DNA of 32,451 bases. Source: Perkinsus chesapeaki. Its lineage: Eukaryota; Perkinsozoa; Perkinsida; Perkinsidae. Positions 1-9,877 of this stretch are shown in pieces (position 1 is the first letter of the stretch; each line of letters begins with the position of its first letter). A program made the position numbers and the translations under genes. The notes below the pieces were generated by a model that was not told the origin of the DNA, did not search any database, and saw only the letters and a program-made list of their open reading frames with translations. The stretch lies in contig JAAPAO010000402.1 of NCBI GenBank assembly GCA_013115145.1, forward strand, positions 1 to 32,451, in the 5' to 3' direction.

Positions 1-159
1 TAGGGTACATACCAGAACCATGTAAAGTTGTACCATAGCAGTAATGTAGGGTACATACCAGAACCATGTAAAGTTGTACCATAGCAGTAATGTAGGGTAC
101 ATACCAGAACCATGTAAAGTTGTACCATAGCAGTAATGTAGGGTACATACCAGAACCAT
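1..159. repeat. 46-bp tandem repeat, 3.5 copies
   Basis: Three identical 46-bp units lie at 1-46, 47-92 and 93-138, followed by a partial fourth copy at 139-159 that diverges at base 160. Each unit begins TAGGGTACATACCAG and contains ACCATGTAAAGTTG. The array runs off the left edge, so the total copy number is unknown. It has no open frame of note. It could lie inside an upstream intron of the ATG2 gene that follows, or in intergenic DNA. Confidence 0.97.
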
Positions 160-370
160 ACTAATATGTCATACTAACATAACTTTAACTTCGCCTACAT
201 ACATAACCCACCCAACTGACAACACCCGCCCTTGGGCTAGAAAACAATTAATGATCTGGAAGATCGTAACAATCTGTGGGCAATACATGCCAGCCACACA
301 CCGACATGGTGGCTGCTTCCACGGATGAGCAGATCCACAATTTATCAATTGACGATGGAATTGAACCTAA

Positions 371-3300
371 TATTGCTATTTAGAAAGAATAATAAAGAAT
401 CGTCTGCTCCTGGGCATGCAAATTGAAGTGTCTCTTTTCTACCCAGGACGAAGCGTCTCTTCTTCATCTGGACACATCCGAGCTTCCACACGGCCGAAAA
501 AACCGACAATATGTGCCGGGCTCAAAGATGTGAGTCTTACAATATCTTGCAATCTTGCATTTCCTCAACGGTAGGTAGCAACTACTGTGGTGTCCAAGCC
601 ACTAGCGGCGGCAACATCTCGACAAACTTCTGTGTGGGTTGGTATTGGAGATGTTAGCATTGCCGATCTTCTCGAGGCAAGCGTATATCAATACCTATTG
701 GTCTATTATGAAGGCGCTAAAGGGGAGCAACCGAAGGCAGCTAATGTCCCTCTGGTAGGCCTTGTTGGGTTTTTATAAGTCTACCGTTTTGAAGTTGATA
801 ATGTGGGATGATATTTCTTCAGAGATGCGATCTCATACACGCTGAGATGGTCTTCCGCTTTGATAGGCCTGAAATCCATAACAGCTTCGAGACTTGGAAA
901 TTCTTACGCCTATCAATTTATGGTGTCCCTTCCCACGCTTGATAATTGTGTAACTTCCGTTCAAAGATTCACCTGGTCTAGTAGTCCTGATTCTCATTAT
1001 GGTATGTCTGAGATATGATCTATTGGACAGAATCTACTTTATCAACCAGAATCTCAATGGAGGTTAAAACGAGTTGCCATAAACAGTGGAAGGAGCGATG
1101 CACGGTCGTGATGACCTGTGGGCGAATATTTTGGCGCGCAAGAATTATCACACTTGACGAAGGCCTTAAGAGTCGCTTTTACGGAATTGGTTCCCCTTTA
1201 TAGGTTTTATTACGATATGATACGTCTCCAGGAGCGCAGACGAAAAGTGACACACAAATCAGCCATGCGAGAGTTGAGCTTTCGATACTCCCCTTAAGAT
1301 TGACCTTGGACCAAGATACTCTTAATTGGCTCGACGTTTTTGTAAGTGACGGAAAATGCCAAAAATTTTCCCACAATTTTTCCAGGCGGAAAATGTCAAC
1401 ATGCATGTCTATGCCGCGGTGGATTTGAAACTGATGGGCGACTTTGAAAAAGAGGAAGTCCCGGAGGCACGGGGAGAGCTAGTGGAAGCGCGACAAGCGG
1501 AGTTAGAGCATCTTGGAGTGAGTCATAAATCCAAGTCGATCACGTGATCGATTGTATTCTTCAGTCCTCTGCTCTTCGAACGCCGAAGATTCCCCCTAGT
1601 ATTTGGCTGGATTCTTTCAAAATATCTGAGGTCGTTGCGTGCATTGATTATCGCTGTAAACGAGTTAATCTCAAACGACTACGCCGAGGAGACCGAGCCG
1701 AGCTTATCAATTTACTTCCGATTCTTGAAGGTCTTGAGGTAGATCTTGCAAATCTTGCATTTCCCTAACGCTAGTATCTTAGGTTAAACTAAGATCGGCT
1801 CATCTTCGTGGTCTTCGTAATGTCACTGAGTTGAGCGGACAGTTGATTGAGAGTTGGAAGGGAGATATGTCCAAAGCTCAGATGTTGAGGTGAGTATATT
1901 TCGTGGCGCGCGGTCAAATGTATACCATGCGTTCTTGTAACAGATGCCTACTCATTGGTACGAAAATTTCTGGGATTTTATCTTTTATTTTTTCCCCTCC
2001 ATTCTCGTCCACGCTGTATTCTCACAATTTCTCAATTTCTCCCATTTTTCCGATTTTTCCCGAATTTTCCTAATTTTCCAGTTTTTCCAACTTAGCCACG
2101 TTCAACCTCATATTCACTATCATCACTGTTTCATTATTCATCTCTTTCTAGTAGGTTTGATTCATTTGTTTTCCGCTTAACTTTTCGACTTCATCAGCTC
2201 AACCGCATCTGTTGTCGTTAATAATTCCTATTATTATTACTACTTACTTTTCATCGAATCATTTGCTCAGGTCAGTTTGTAGAATGACCCCAATAAGATC
2301 CCTTACTAATATCAGCTGCAGCCTCACCGAGCTTCTCTCATTACCATTCCTTCAGTAACAACTCGCCCTTACCCGCGAAGTACATCACCGTGACAGGTAT
2401 CGCTACACTTCCCCGATTGATTCTGTGGCAAGGGACCCTCGGACTGGCCGACGGCTCGGATGGTGGAGGCAGCTGTCAGAGTTCGCAACTTGCCTGACGG
2501 TAAGACACTCAGAATCGCAGCCCTCTGATAAGGCTAATGATTAGTGAATATACGCTTAATAATGAATCACAATATTTATCAATAGGTTACGAAAATGATA
2601 CCAGCTAATAATGCAAGCATCTGTTTAGTCCGTATACTTTCGGTCGATTTGTACCACAGGCATTAAGAGCATAATTGAGTGCAAAAGATTTTCCTCCGCC
2701 AATATCTCTCAAATTTTCCAGTGGAGTCGTTTTCCTTGATGAACGGTTCATTTATTCTCCAATTCATTTATTCACATGGGCACGTTCCCATCTGGCTTCC
2801 CGGAGACTCTACACGAAGCCAGGCTCTCCACTGGAGAGTGTGCTCGTCGGGGACCCAAAGGGTCTCTCGATGCGTAGGAACTCTCCTATAACAAATTCAT
2901 TCCTTCTGGACCTACGCTACTCCCTGACTGCATGCCAGCTCGCTCAGATTGAGTCCCTGACAGCACTGGAGCGTGCAGTGTCGACAACTCAATCAGTTCT
3001 GGAGACGGCATCAGATTTGGTGGATGCCACCGCCCCTTCGAGTTTGGTATCATCATCTTCGGCAGATTGGACAGCTGTCGAGTGTGTAGATGATAGAGGT
3101 GGGTGCTTGTGGGGGATCTGTATCCTAGCTCAATGGTAACTAGATTCTCAAAAGGTTGATGTTTTTTCAAAGTATTGTATGTGATATTTGGGGATTCAGA
3201 AGATGTTGACTTACTTGAAGCTGGGTGCTTACTTTTCCGTCGAAACCCCTCTCGGTTGATCCCAGAGGTGACTCGAGAATATATACGATTTGCCTCCTAA

Positions 3301-4971
3301 AAATTCCCAATTGAATGTGAGGGTTAGTTCCCGGTTATTCGGGTTTCCGGGTTTTGGGTTTCCGGGTTTTGGGTTTGTTTCTCGTGAATCTGCCGTGGAG
3401 CTGATGATTGCTCAGATTCAGACAGCGCCTCACAACGACATCTGACATCTGGGTCGATGGCTGACGATGACGATGACGAATGGCTATCGGTTGGCAGAGG
3501 TGCAGTCCGAGATCGCCATTTTGCGCCGAGTAGTGGAGTCGAGCAGCTCCAGTTCATCACACAAAGGCTGTCCCGCGATATTCAGAACACTGGGAGGGTA
3601 GGCGATGGACAGTTAATTAATCAACTGTGATTATCGAAATGCGTATCTAAGATGACACTTTCGCACTCTAAAGAATTCAGAAGTTAGATTTAGCAACCGT
3701 AGCGCTTGTTGCACCAGCAAAGATTCATTCGCTCTTCGTTCAATTCTCGCTGGTGCGGAGAGATGACATTCCTAATAAAAGAAGGAATATAGAGTTCTTC
3801 ACTGGTGATTATATTTGGCGTACCGCCGCTGTTGCTCGTATGAATATGTGACACATCGGGAATACTATGCGTTGATCGATTCAGATGTGCCAACTCACTA
3901 TGTGTTCTAGTACTATGATACAAAGTTTTAGACTCTTACGTTTATTAATCAACGAGAAATCGTAATAATACGGAATATTCTATTTCATTGGGGAGGGCTG
4001 TAAAAAGTTGTGGCCTTGAAGACATCGAAATTTCAACAGTAAACTCCCTCATCGCCCGGCTGTGGGTAACTAGCCATGAAGTGATGAATCGTTCTAGTGT
4101 AATATTAGGCATTTTCGTGATCATGTTCAAAATATCGTTTTGCGACGCTTAGGATCTACTAGGAACTTTTACTTCACTTTACTACTTCTGGCAGCTTCCT
4201 TAATTTTATTATTATCGGCTTGATATTTTCCCAGCTCGCTTCGACACCCAAATTGTATCTCAGGATGCCCTCATCGCTCCGCTACAGGACTACGCTCATG
4301 GTCGAGCCTCAACGGAGAGCGTTGTTGTATCGGTTGCCCGAGGTGAGTAAGGGGGTCGAAAATACATTTTTTTCACTAAGTTCGCTAGAGCTGAACTCGT
4401 ATGTCCGTGAATCGCATGTTTAGCTCGTGTCGGATTATTATCAGTATGAATCGGTTAAAAATTGGTAGTAGGCGTCATCCAAAGGCGGTTTAGGGCAAGC
4501 GATATCTTAACTCACGCGCATCCATGATACTCTTAATGCATCTACCTGCGGCAGCAGTGAGATAGGCTAATCTCGAGAACGGCTCAGATTTTCACGCCTG
4601 CATAGTGTTAAACGAGATTGGGCGCAAAATTAGAGAAAAACACTGAAAATGCGCCGAGGATCATTTTTGCTCGAAGCTTCCGAAGGCGAGTATGATTAAT
4701 ATTAGTAAGCTGACAATTCATCAATATTTTATGAAATTAAAGACAGCATATCGCAGGTCGTATGTTCACATTATTAAGCTCCTTTTCGGTAGTTGTCTCC
4801 CCTAGCTCCAGGGTAGTCCTCCTCGAGCATTAATAAACATCATTCTCAGGTGTTCCTCTGTGTATCCTTCGCCCAGCTGCAGGAGCTACAGAAGCTGTCT
4901 CGGTGGCTTTGAGAACAGCGACAAGTTCATTAGATAAAGGGCAGGCCGAAAAGGAAAGAGAAAGAAAGTAA
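371..4971 (+). CDS. ATG2: ATG2 autophagy lipid-transfer protein, C-terminal half (5' end outside window or unresolved)
   Basis: ATG2 is a rod-shaped lipid-transfer protein that moves lipid from the ER to the growing autophagosome, working with ATG9 and ATG18/WIPI. Exons read by eye: about 384-529, 575-754, 1204-1341, 1386-1517, 1565-1738, 1783-1889, 1944-about 1955, 2200-2270 (tentative), 2316-2354, 2397-2499, 2939-3098, 3416-3597, 3681-3804 (tentative), 4235-4342 and 4877-4971 (TAA). Phases agree at nearly every junction. Family marks seen: GDVSIADLLEASVYQYL (exon 575-754); the CAD-type motif LPLRLTLDQDTLNWL (1204-1341); WLDSFKISEVVACIDYRC and VNLKRLRRGD (1565-1738); ELLSLPFLQYR, matching the LLxLPIEQYRKDG region (2316-2499); and TALERAVSTTQSVLE (2939-3098). 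The N-terminal chorein domain is absent, so the gene begins left of the window. The acidic stretch MADDDDDEWLSVGRG lies in exon 3416-3597. A GA-rich open frame continues after the stop to about 5120 and could be an alternative last exon. Confidence 0.75.
530..574 (+). other. 45-nt spliceosomal intron of ATG2 (shared core A)
   Basis: The donor is GTGAGT and the acceptor ends ACGGTAG. Splicing keeps phase 0 between KDxx-type coding at 520-529 and VATTVVSKPL downstream. The interior contains ATCTTGCAATCTTGCATTT, nearly the same as in the intron at 1739-1782. Confidence 0.7.
755..1203 (+). other. 449-nt intron of ATG2
   Basis: The donor is GTAGGC after ...KAANVPL, and the acceptor is CCCCTTTATAG before VLLRYDTSPG. 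Both sides are phase 0, and the joined protein follows the spacing seen in ATG2 proteins. This intron is about ten times longer than most introns in the same gene. No mobile-element gene is recognised in it. Confidence 0.6.
1739..1782 (+). other. 44-nt intron of ATG2 (shared core A)
   Basis: The donor is GTAGAT and the acceptor is GTATCTTAG, phase 0. Removing it joins LLPILEGLE to VKLRSAHLRGLRNV. If it is retained, translation stops after LANLAFP. The interior ATCTTGCAAATCTTGCATTT matches the intron at 530-574. Confidence 0.8.
1968..2150. repeat. Pyrimidine-rich low-complexity stretch
   Basis: The + strand is strongly C/T rich, with repeated TTTTCC and AATTTCTC words. It sits within the intron region of ATG2 between exons 1944 and 2200. 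The frame through it gives only a low-complexity F/S/P string. It is probably intronic. Confidence 0.6.
2500..2938 (+). other. 439-nt intron of ATG2
   Basis: The donor is GTAAGA after ...SEFATCLT, and the acceptor is GCATGCCAG before LAQIESLTALERAV, both phase 0. The joined protein lines up with the conserved ATG2 segment after the QYRKDG motif. The long open frame that crosses this intron (2675-3139) is therefore partly intron sequence. Confidence 0.6.
3099..3415 (+). other. 317-nt intron of ATG2 containing a G/T-rich 15-bp repeat
   Basis: The donor is GTGGGT after ...VECVDDR plus one base. The acceptor GATTGCTCAG leads into SDSASQRHLTSGSM, so phase 1 is kept. Inside it, GGTTTCCGGGTTTTG is repeated at 3342-3356 and 3357-3371 with a partial third copy. 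The repeat looks telomere-like in base composition but has no regular telomere unit. Confidence 0.6.
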
Positions 4972-5141
4972 GGAGGAGGAGGAGCCATTGCTTTCCGCAT
5001 GTCTGTCCCGGTCGAAAGTGGAGGTTAGTCGCCTGGTTAAAACATATGCGCGCGGTCGCCTACAGACTAGACGAGCAATTCTTTTATGGAAATCACAAAA
5101 AGGCAGTTTTCTGTACAAGTGAAATTTTCATGAAATTTTAG

Positions 5142-5320
5142 CACTGGCACTCCCACGTCACCGTCATCATGCCCACTGAAACTACAGGAAGGCTGCCTCT
5201 GGAAGGAGAACTATCAGAACTTCCAGGAACCTTGAGAAATGCCAGTGTCGGTTCCGAAGCGTACTCGCCGGTGGCGAGTGTGATCCTTGTAAATTGCCTG
5301 AACAGATTTTTGCATTGATG
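5142..5320 (+). CDS. Possible terminal exon, unassigned
   Basis: An open frame follows the acceptor-like ATGAAATTTTAG. It includes VTVIMPTETTGRLPLEGE and ends ...VILVNCLNRFLH at a TGA. The opposite strand is also open (5341-5138). It could be a C-terminal extension of the ATG2 transcript reached through the GA-rich frame at 4972-5112, or a chance frame. Confidence 0.25.
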
Positions 5321-5341
5321 CTGCTGTTGTGCGATACTCAT

Positions 5342-6389
5342 GTCTCCTTTCTTATCAGATTCAAGGGCCCCGGCATAGTTTAGCCTTCTCCCCCCATCCC
5401 GTCCGCCTTCACTTTACCACTTCGTTGGCCGACAATTCTGTGAAGCTTTGTTGCTGTTTTTTATTATTATTAATGTTACATTTGATATGATGCATCCCTT
5501 CTATAATAATAGTATCACTCAGTAGTGGTAGTTATCACATTAGTATTATCACTTTATCTATAGAGGGCTTCGAGTTGACAGCTTATCAATGATACCTATG
5601 GACATTCACATACGGGCATCTAGACGTCTAGAAATATGTGTGTTTATAGTTCAATGCCAAAAAGGGTTAAATTAGACTATCCATACTGTATGCAACTGCT
5701 GCCGGGAGAGTTTCAAACCTATACTGTTTTATTAAAGTGTGTTCCTCAGGGATAAAAAATATTCCTAGTGCGCTGAGATAATGACATTTTGCTATATGGA
5801 ATTATGTTACTAGAACAGGGGGACATAGAGGCTATCCAAAAAGAATGGATTTGATGTTTCCTTTTGGCAGCGACTGCCAGGCAGTCTAGGGACATACACT
5901 ATATGGGCATTGGATAGAATTGTTCGTTATTAATAGAAAAATAGGATCTTAGTCAAACTCGAATTTGATCCTGGCTGGTCTGGGGGGACTTCTCGGTTTC
6001 GTTAATATACCACGCTAGCTGGGTCGTTTATGGCTGCTCAGCCGGCAGCCAAACTTCTATGCTGACGCTCGCCTGCTGCTGCTGCTGCCTGGTCAAAGGC
6101 AGAGAAGTGCTGCACAATAAAAACCTATTAGTCATAATCCTTTATAGAAAGATTCTGTATCTACCTGGCAGTGATATATTACCCACATTTTACAGTCTAC
6201 ACCGATTCCATACATTCCTGCCGAGGGTATATATATAGCCGACTTATCGAATTGTAAAATTCGAATTTTTCGCCAACCCGGTCGAATATCGTCATGGGCC
6301 GCATGCCGTTAGAAAGTCACTCTCGAGAGCTTTCGAACGTCCCTGAGCTCCCTGAGCTTGAGAAACTGGACCTATTTACGTGGGCCTAG
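5342..6389. other. Gene-free stretch
   Basis: No convincing exon was seen on either strand. It holds a perfect palindrome, TCTAGACGTCTAGA (5619-5632), a (CTG)-type run at about 6071-6087, and AT-rich runs at about 5460-5560. It probably contains the 3' flank of ATG2 and the promoter of the next + strand gene. Confidence 0.6.
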
Positions 6390-7617
6390 ATGAACACTGT
6401 GAGACTAGGAGTATCTGGGGTAGCCTACCTCTATTGCACCATATACTACTATTTATACGTGGTTGTGCTACTATTATACATTATTATAGATGTCCTGCTG
6501 TGCCACATGCCTCAACGCTTCCTTTGTCTTCTGCTTACCCTACACTCCAACAGCCAAGCTTGTCGATACTCTTTTGGCGAGCCCGAGGTTGGTGTCGACA
6601 TTATCTTCACCGACACTTTGCCGGGTTTGGGAATCTCTGAGAGATCGGGTCGGTTTCACCATTACGATAATTGCACTTACAACGAACTCCCCGCGAATGT
6701 ATTCAACAGCAAGACTGATCTGCTCTCTGTTTTGCTGCCACCGAGCGACCAGTGGTCAGAGATCATCGTACAGATAGTTGAAGACGCTACGAGAATCGGT
6801 ATGGCTGAGCACCTTTATATAGACGATGGTCACGGCGGGGTAAATCGCTCGATGGCCTTCCTAAAGTATCGATTTAGCGCACTCTTGCTACCAGAAGTAC
6901 ACCAGAAGTTACCACCCCAAGTACTTCTGGATTGCATGGCTCATCACACTGTCCCGGTGGTTGATGCCAAGGCGGCAGAGAGAATCTCTGCGATGTCGAG
7001 ATTCTTCGGGCTGGCGATGATCAAGGCAATTGATTTCAGCCCGAGTGGGGCGTTGGACGTTTTGCACGCATACACAAGCGAGGCCTGGAAGGTTCAGACA
7101 AGCGCGCTGAGGCTTACTCAGGAATGGCTACATTTTCGGTATCGCCAGCCGCGTAGTGATATACAACAGAAGGTCGTCGAGATGGCATGCAAAATGGGGG
7201 CAAGCGAGGAAAGTGTATTGACAATATTTAGCAGAAGGAAGGCCTTTGAGAGACGAATGACAATAAGGAACACTTGGCTGAGGGCGTTGAACGGGGTGGG
7301 TCTTAAGAGGCTTAAGGCTCCGTTTAACACCGCTCGGCTTTGTTGTCTGTAGTGAAGTACTGCTTTTGCTGCCTTGCGCATCAGGAAGGTCTCGGCATGT
7401 ATATTACTGATACAGAATTTACGTGGCTGAGGTGTCCGTCAGGGTATATCAGGTTTTCCATCTACGGTGGGAAGACAACCTATTTGCTTTGAGATTTGTT
7501 GTCTCATTCTCGGTGAGAATCCCGCAGGAAGTTGACGCAATAAGAGACGCGATGATAGAAAGTTTCGGAAACCCATATTCAGATCCATCTCTTGCTTGTT
7601 GCGAGTTTCAAATATAT
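6390..7617 (+). CDS. Uncharacterised protein, possibly the 5' part of the GT31 gene
   Basis: The most convincing coding runs from about 6560 to 7295 and includes VGVDIIFTDTLPGLGISE and LLSVLLPPSDQWSEIIVQI. It then continues through short introns to exon 7385-7452 (GMYITDTEFTWLRCPSGY) and exon 7494-about 7617 (RFVVSFSVRIPQEVDAIRDA). Introns proposed: 7296-7384 (donor GTGGGT) and 7453-7493 (41 nt, phase 2). The N-terminal frame from 6390 is a very hydrophobic Y/L/V segment. It could be a type II signal anchor or an AT-rich intron ending at TTATTATAG (about 6488). RRMTIRNTWLRAL and EVDAIRDAMIESFG both resemble the R..IR.TW segment at the start of GT31 domains, which is the argument for one gene with the block at 7700-9340. 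The domain at 6560-7200 is not recognised. Confidence 0.5.
6891..6930. repeat. Inverted repeat inside coding sequence
   Basis: CCAGAAGTAC at 6891-6900 pairs perfectly with GTACTTCTGG at 6921-6930 across a 20-nt loop. It lies within the coding frame. Confidence 0.7.
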
Positions 7618-7699
7618 GTTAGTGCCGTTGAATGCAACTGAAGCCTGACCTATTCTATAAACACCTGTCTACCGCGAGACATACTGCTGCCTCCCTCAG

Positions 7700-9340
7700 T
7701 TGGGCAACAAGAACATCAGTTATCGTTTCATTATTGCTGGTGATGGCCTAGGTCCTGGGGAGGCTCAGCTCCTCGAGAGAGAGAATGCCTTGTTTGGTGA
7801 TCTTGTTATACTGGATGATGCTCCAGAAGAATATCCAATCGGCAAGAAAGGTCCGAAAATAAACCGCGAGTCAGTAACGTATTAAATCCTGTTGTGAATG
7901 ATTGCTTCCTGGTATAGGCCGCTATTACAGGCCATGTCTCAGCTATTGAAAGGGTGTTGAATAATTATTGTCGTGAGCTTGTTCGCGATAACACTCAGTG
8001 TTAAACACTGTCTTGCAGCACCTGCTGCGTGTCCGGAATCGAGATTTAGAATATCTGAATGCCAATTCGGGGACTATTATCAAACCGAAAGTTTGTTTGT
8101 GTAAAGGACAAGCCAGTTGCTTGAAGCCACTGTGTATATTTGCAGGTCTGGCAACTATACGCTGGTTATGGTCAACCCATCCCAATACTTCATGGTGGCT
8201 CAAATGTGATGATGATATTTACTTGAGACCGGCTCCTATAATCGAGAGGCTATCGAGGTCCCCTACCGGCTACACTCGAGTGGCTAGAGGTGTCAGAAAA
8301 CCTCAGTCTTACTTGTTTAGAATTCAACCTCTCCGCTACTATTGGGGTACCTTCGATCGCAGCGGTAAAGCAGGCCCCTTCATAGACCCACGGCTGTTGC
8401 CTAACCAGGAGGATACTCTGCCGCCCTATGCTAGAGGTGCAACCCTGAGCTGCGTTTATTAAAGGGTTGCTGCTGCTCAGGCTCATTTCTGGCTATATCG
8501 ATGGACTTGGTCGGGGAAATCGCCGATAGAGATCCTTCCACGTGAGACAGTTCCTCGGTTGGATCTCTGTATCGCCATTACCTCTTCGTATGCTCCAAGG
8601 AAATGAACGCGACACTTATTGGTAACATATTTTTCTACCAAATTTCTGTCATATTTCCGCACCAGGAGTCCTGGTCCAGGACCACTTTCTGAATCTCGAG
8701 GACTTCTCTGAGATTGATTGATTCCCTTCACGTCTACCATGCACTTTTACTCTACTAGCTCAGCAAACCTCACTGTTCAAGATGCCAGATATTTTCATCA
8801 CATGGTTGTCTTAATGAGGAAGGTATCACTTTTTTCGTGACAGTTGCATGATAAAAACGGGACACTGGGCGCGCGCTGAAATCGTGCCAAGTATAATCAT
8901 GAAACGGTTGATCGATATCTCACTGGTTTCGTCTGATAAAACACATACCCTCCAATTTCGGTTTCCTAAGCCGCGTTGCAATGGACAGTAAATTTGTATA
9001 ACGAACTGCAACACACTGTAGGTTGACAAATCTCACTGTCGAAGATGCCAGTTATGGTTATTACATATACCAATTGAACGAATCATATACCATCGGGGAC
9101 GCCGATGAGGACACGTTCTCAATGGACCGGAAATGTTGCACAGGCAAGCCCCGCAGACGCCCTTCCCGGGCAGTGCCACCTTATAGAGGAGAGTCACCCT
9201 GGAAACTGCTGGAGCTCGCTTACTCCTCAAGTTGCTGTGGTTCATCATCTAACCGATCACCAAATGAAATGCATGTGGGACGTAGACGTCAGCCACGGCT
9301 TGTATACAGGTATCATCCACCTTGCGACCGCCCAACTCTG
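7700..9340 (+). CDS. GT31-type glycosyltransferase (beta-1,3-galactosyltransferase-like), intact state uncertain
   Basis: GT31 enzymes are Golgi type II proteins that add galactose or GlcNAc from a UDP-sugar. Family marks in order: YRFIIAGDGLG then LFGDLVILDDAPEEYPIGKK (exon from 7700); HLLRVRNRDLEYL (exon 8019-8100); WLKCDDDIYLRPAPIIERL with the DDD metal-binding triplet at 8208-8216; LPPYARGATLS, matching the PPYxSGxGYxxS region (exon 8146-8453); and two copies of an EDV-like segment, NLTVQDARY (about 8766) and NLTVEDASYGYYI (about 9026). A C-terminal VAVVHHLTDHQMKCMW follows in another frame at about 9225. Intron 8101-8145 (45 nt) is well supported: it restores phase and removes a frame break. 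In-frame TAA at 8459-8461 must be spliced out (possible 27-nt intron 8454-8480) or the gene is damaged. A frame change at about 9110-9130 is unexplained. It could be an active gene with exon duplication or a decaying copy. Confidence 0.6.
8101..8145 (+). other. 45-nt intron of the GT31 gene
   Basis: The donor is GTAAAGG and the acceptor is TATATTTGCAG, phase 1 on both sides. Removing it joins KPKVCL directly to ATIRWLWSTHP ahead of the DDD motif. Confidence 0.75.
8900..8916 (+). repeat. Dispersed 17-mer, copy 1
   Basis: TGAAACGGTTGATCGAT, preceded by CCAAGTATAATCA. It lies between the two EDV-like exons of the GT31 gene. Other copies are at 25262, 29105 and, reversed, 30515. Confidence 0.9.
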
Positions 9341-9877
9341 GGATGTCAGGTGCTGTCGGTGACTATGGCGAAGCTATTACTGCAGGAGTTCGTTCCAGCA
9401 TGCCCTCGTTGTGCGAGTGCGCTCCATCTCATTAGTTGCTACTTCCATCGACCTTGATTTCCCTCGGGAATACGGGAGCGCCGCCACCACTTTTCGCGTA
9501 GCTGCTATTAGATTTCTGTCCCTTCGGCTCCCCTCGAGGCAGCCGTTATGTTGTTGCGCAAGAACCCTTGGAAACGCCCGAATTATGTGCATGCGTGCAA
9601 ATTCATCTACCCACTTTTTCTTGCAATCGATGTGCTCTATTTTGTGCAACTGTCTCCCCGAGTGTTCATCGGTCCGTTTTCGATGGTCCTACGACAAAGG
9701 GAGTTTGGTAGCGCTTTGAATCTGTTGTCTATACTGCAAATAGTCGGATTCGGATATGATGCGCATGCGTGCTGATATCAGCCCTGCGACGCGTGCGCAA
9801 GTCGGCTTTCCTATCAGTTGGTGATTGACTGTATTCTCCTGTAGGCTTCCTAAGTACCTTTTTCTTATATAATTCTT
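9341..9877 (+). other. Possible further + strand exons upstream of the RRM gene
   Basis: A 45-nt intron-like element with donor GTAGCTG and acceptor CTCGAGGCAG lies at about 9495-9540. The frames on either side are open (DFPREYGSAATTF before; VMLLRKNPWKRPNYVHAC or ARYVVAQEPLETPE after), but no choice of phase is clearly right. They could be 3' exons of the GT31 transcript or a small unknown gene. The last roughly 80 nt before 9878 is likely the 5' flank of the RRM gene. Confidence 0.25.

Noticed and set aside
1739-1768. ATG2 pseudogene with a stop after LANLAFP
   Set aside because: The stop lies inside a 44-nt intron. Splicing restores the conserved downstream sequence.
2675-3139. A separate 154-codon + strand gene
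   Set aside because: Its first half falls in a long ATG2 intron, and its second half is an ATG2 exon in the correct phase.
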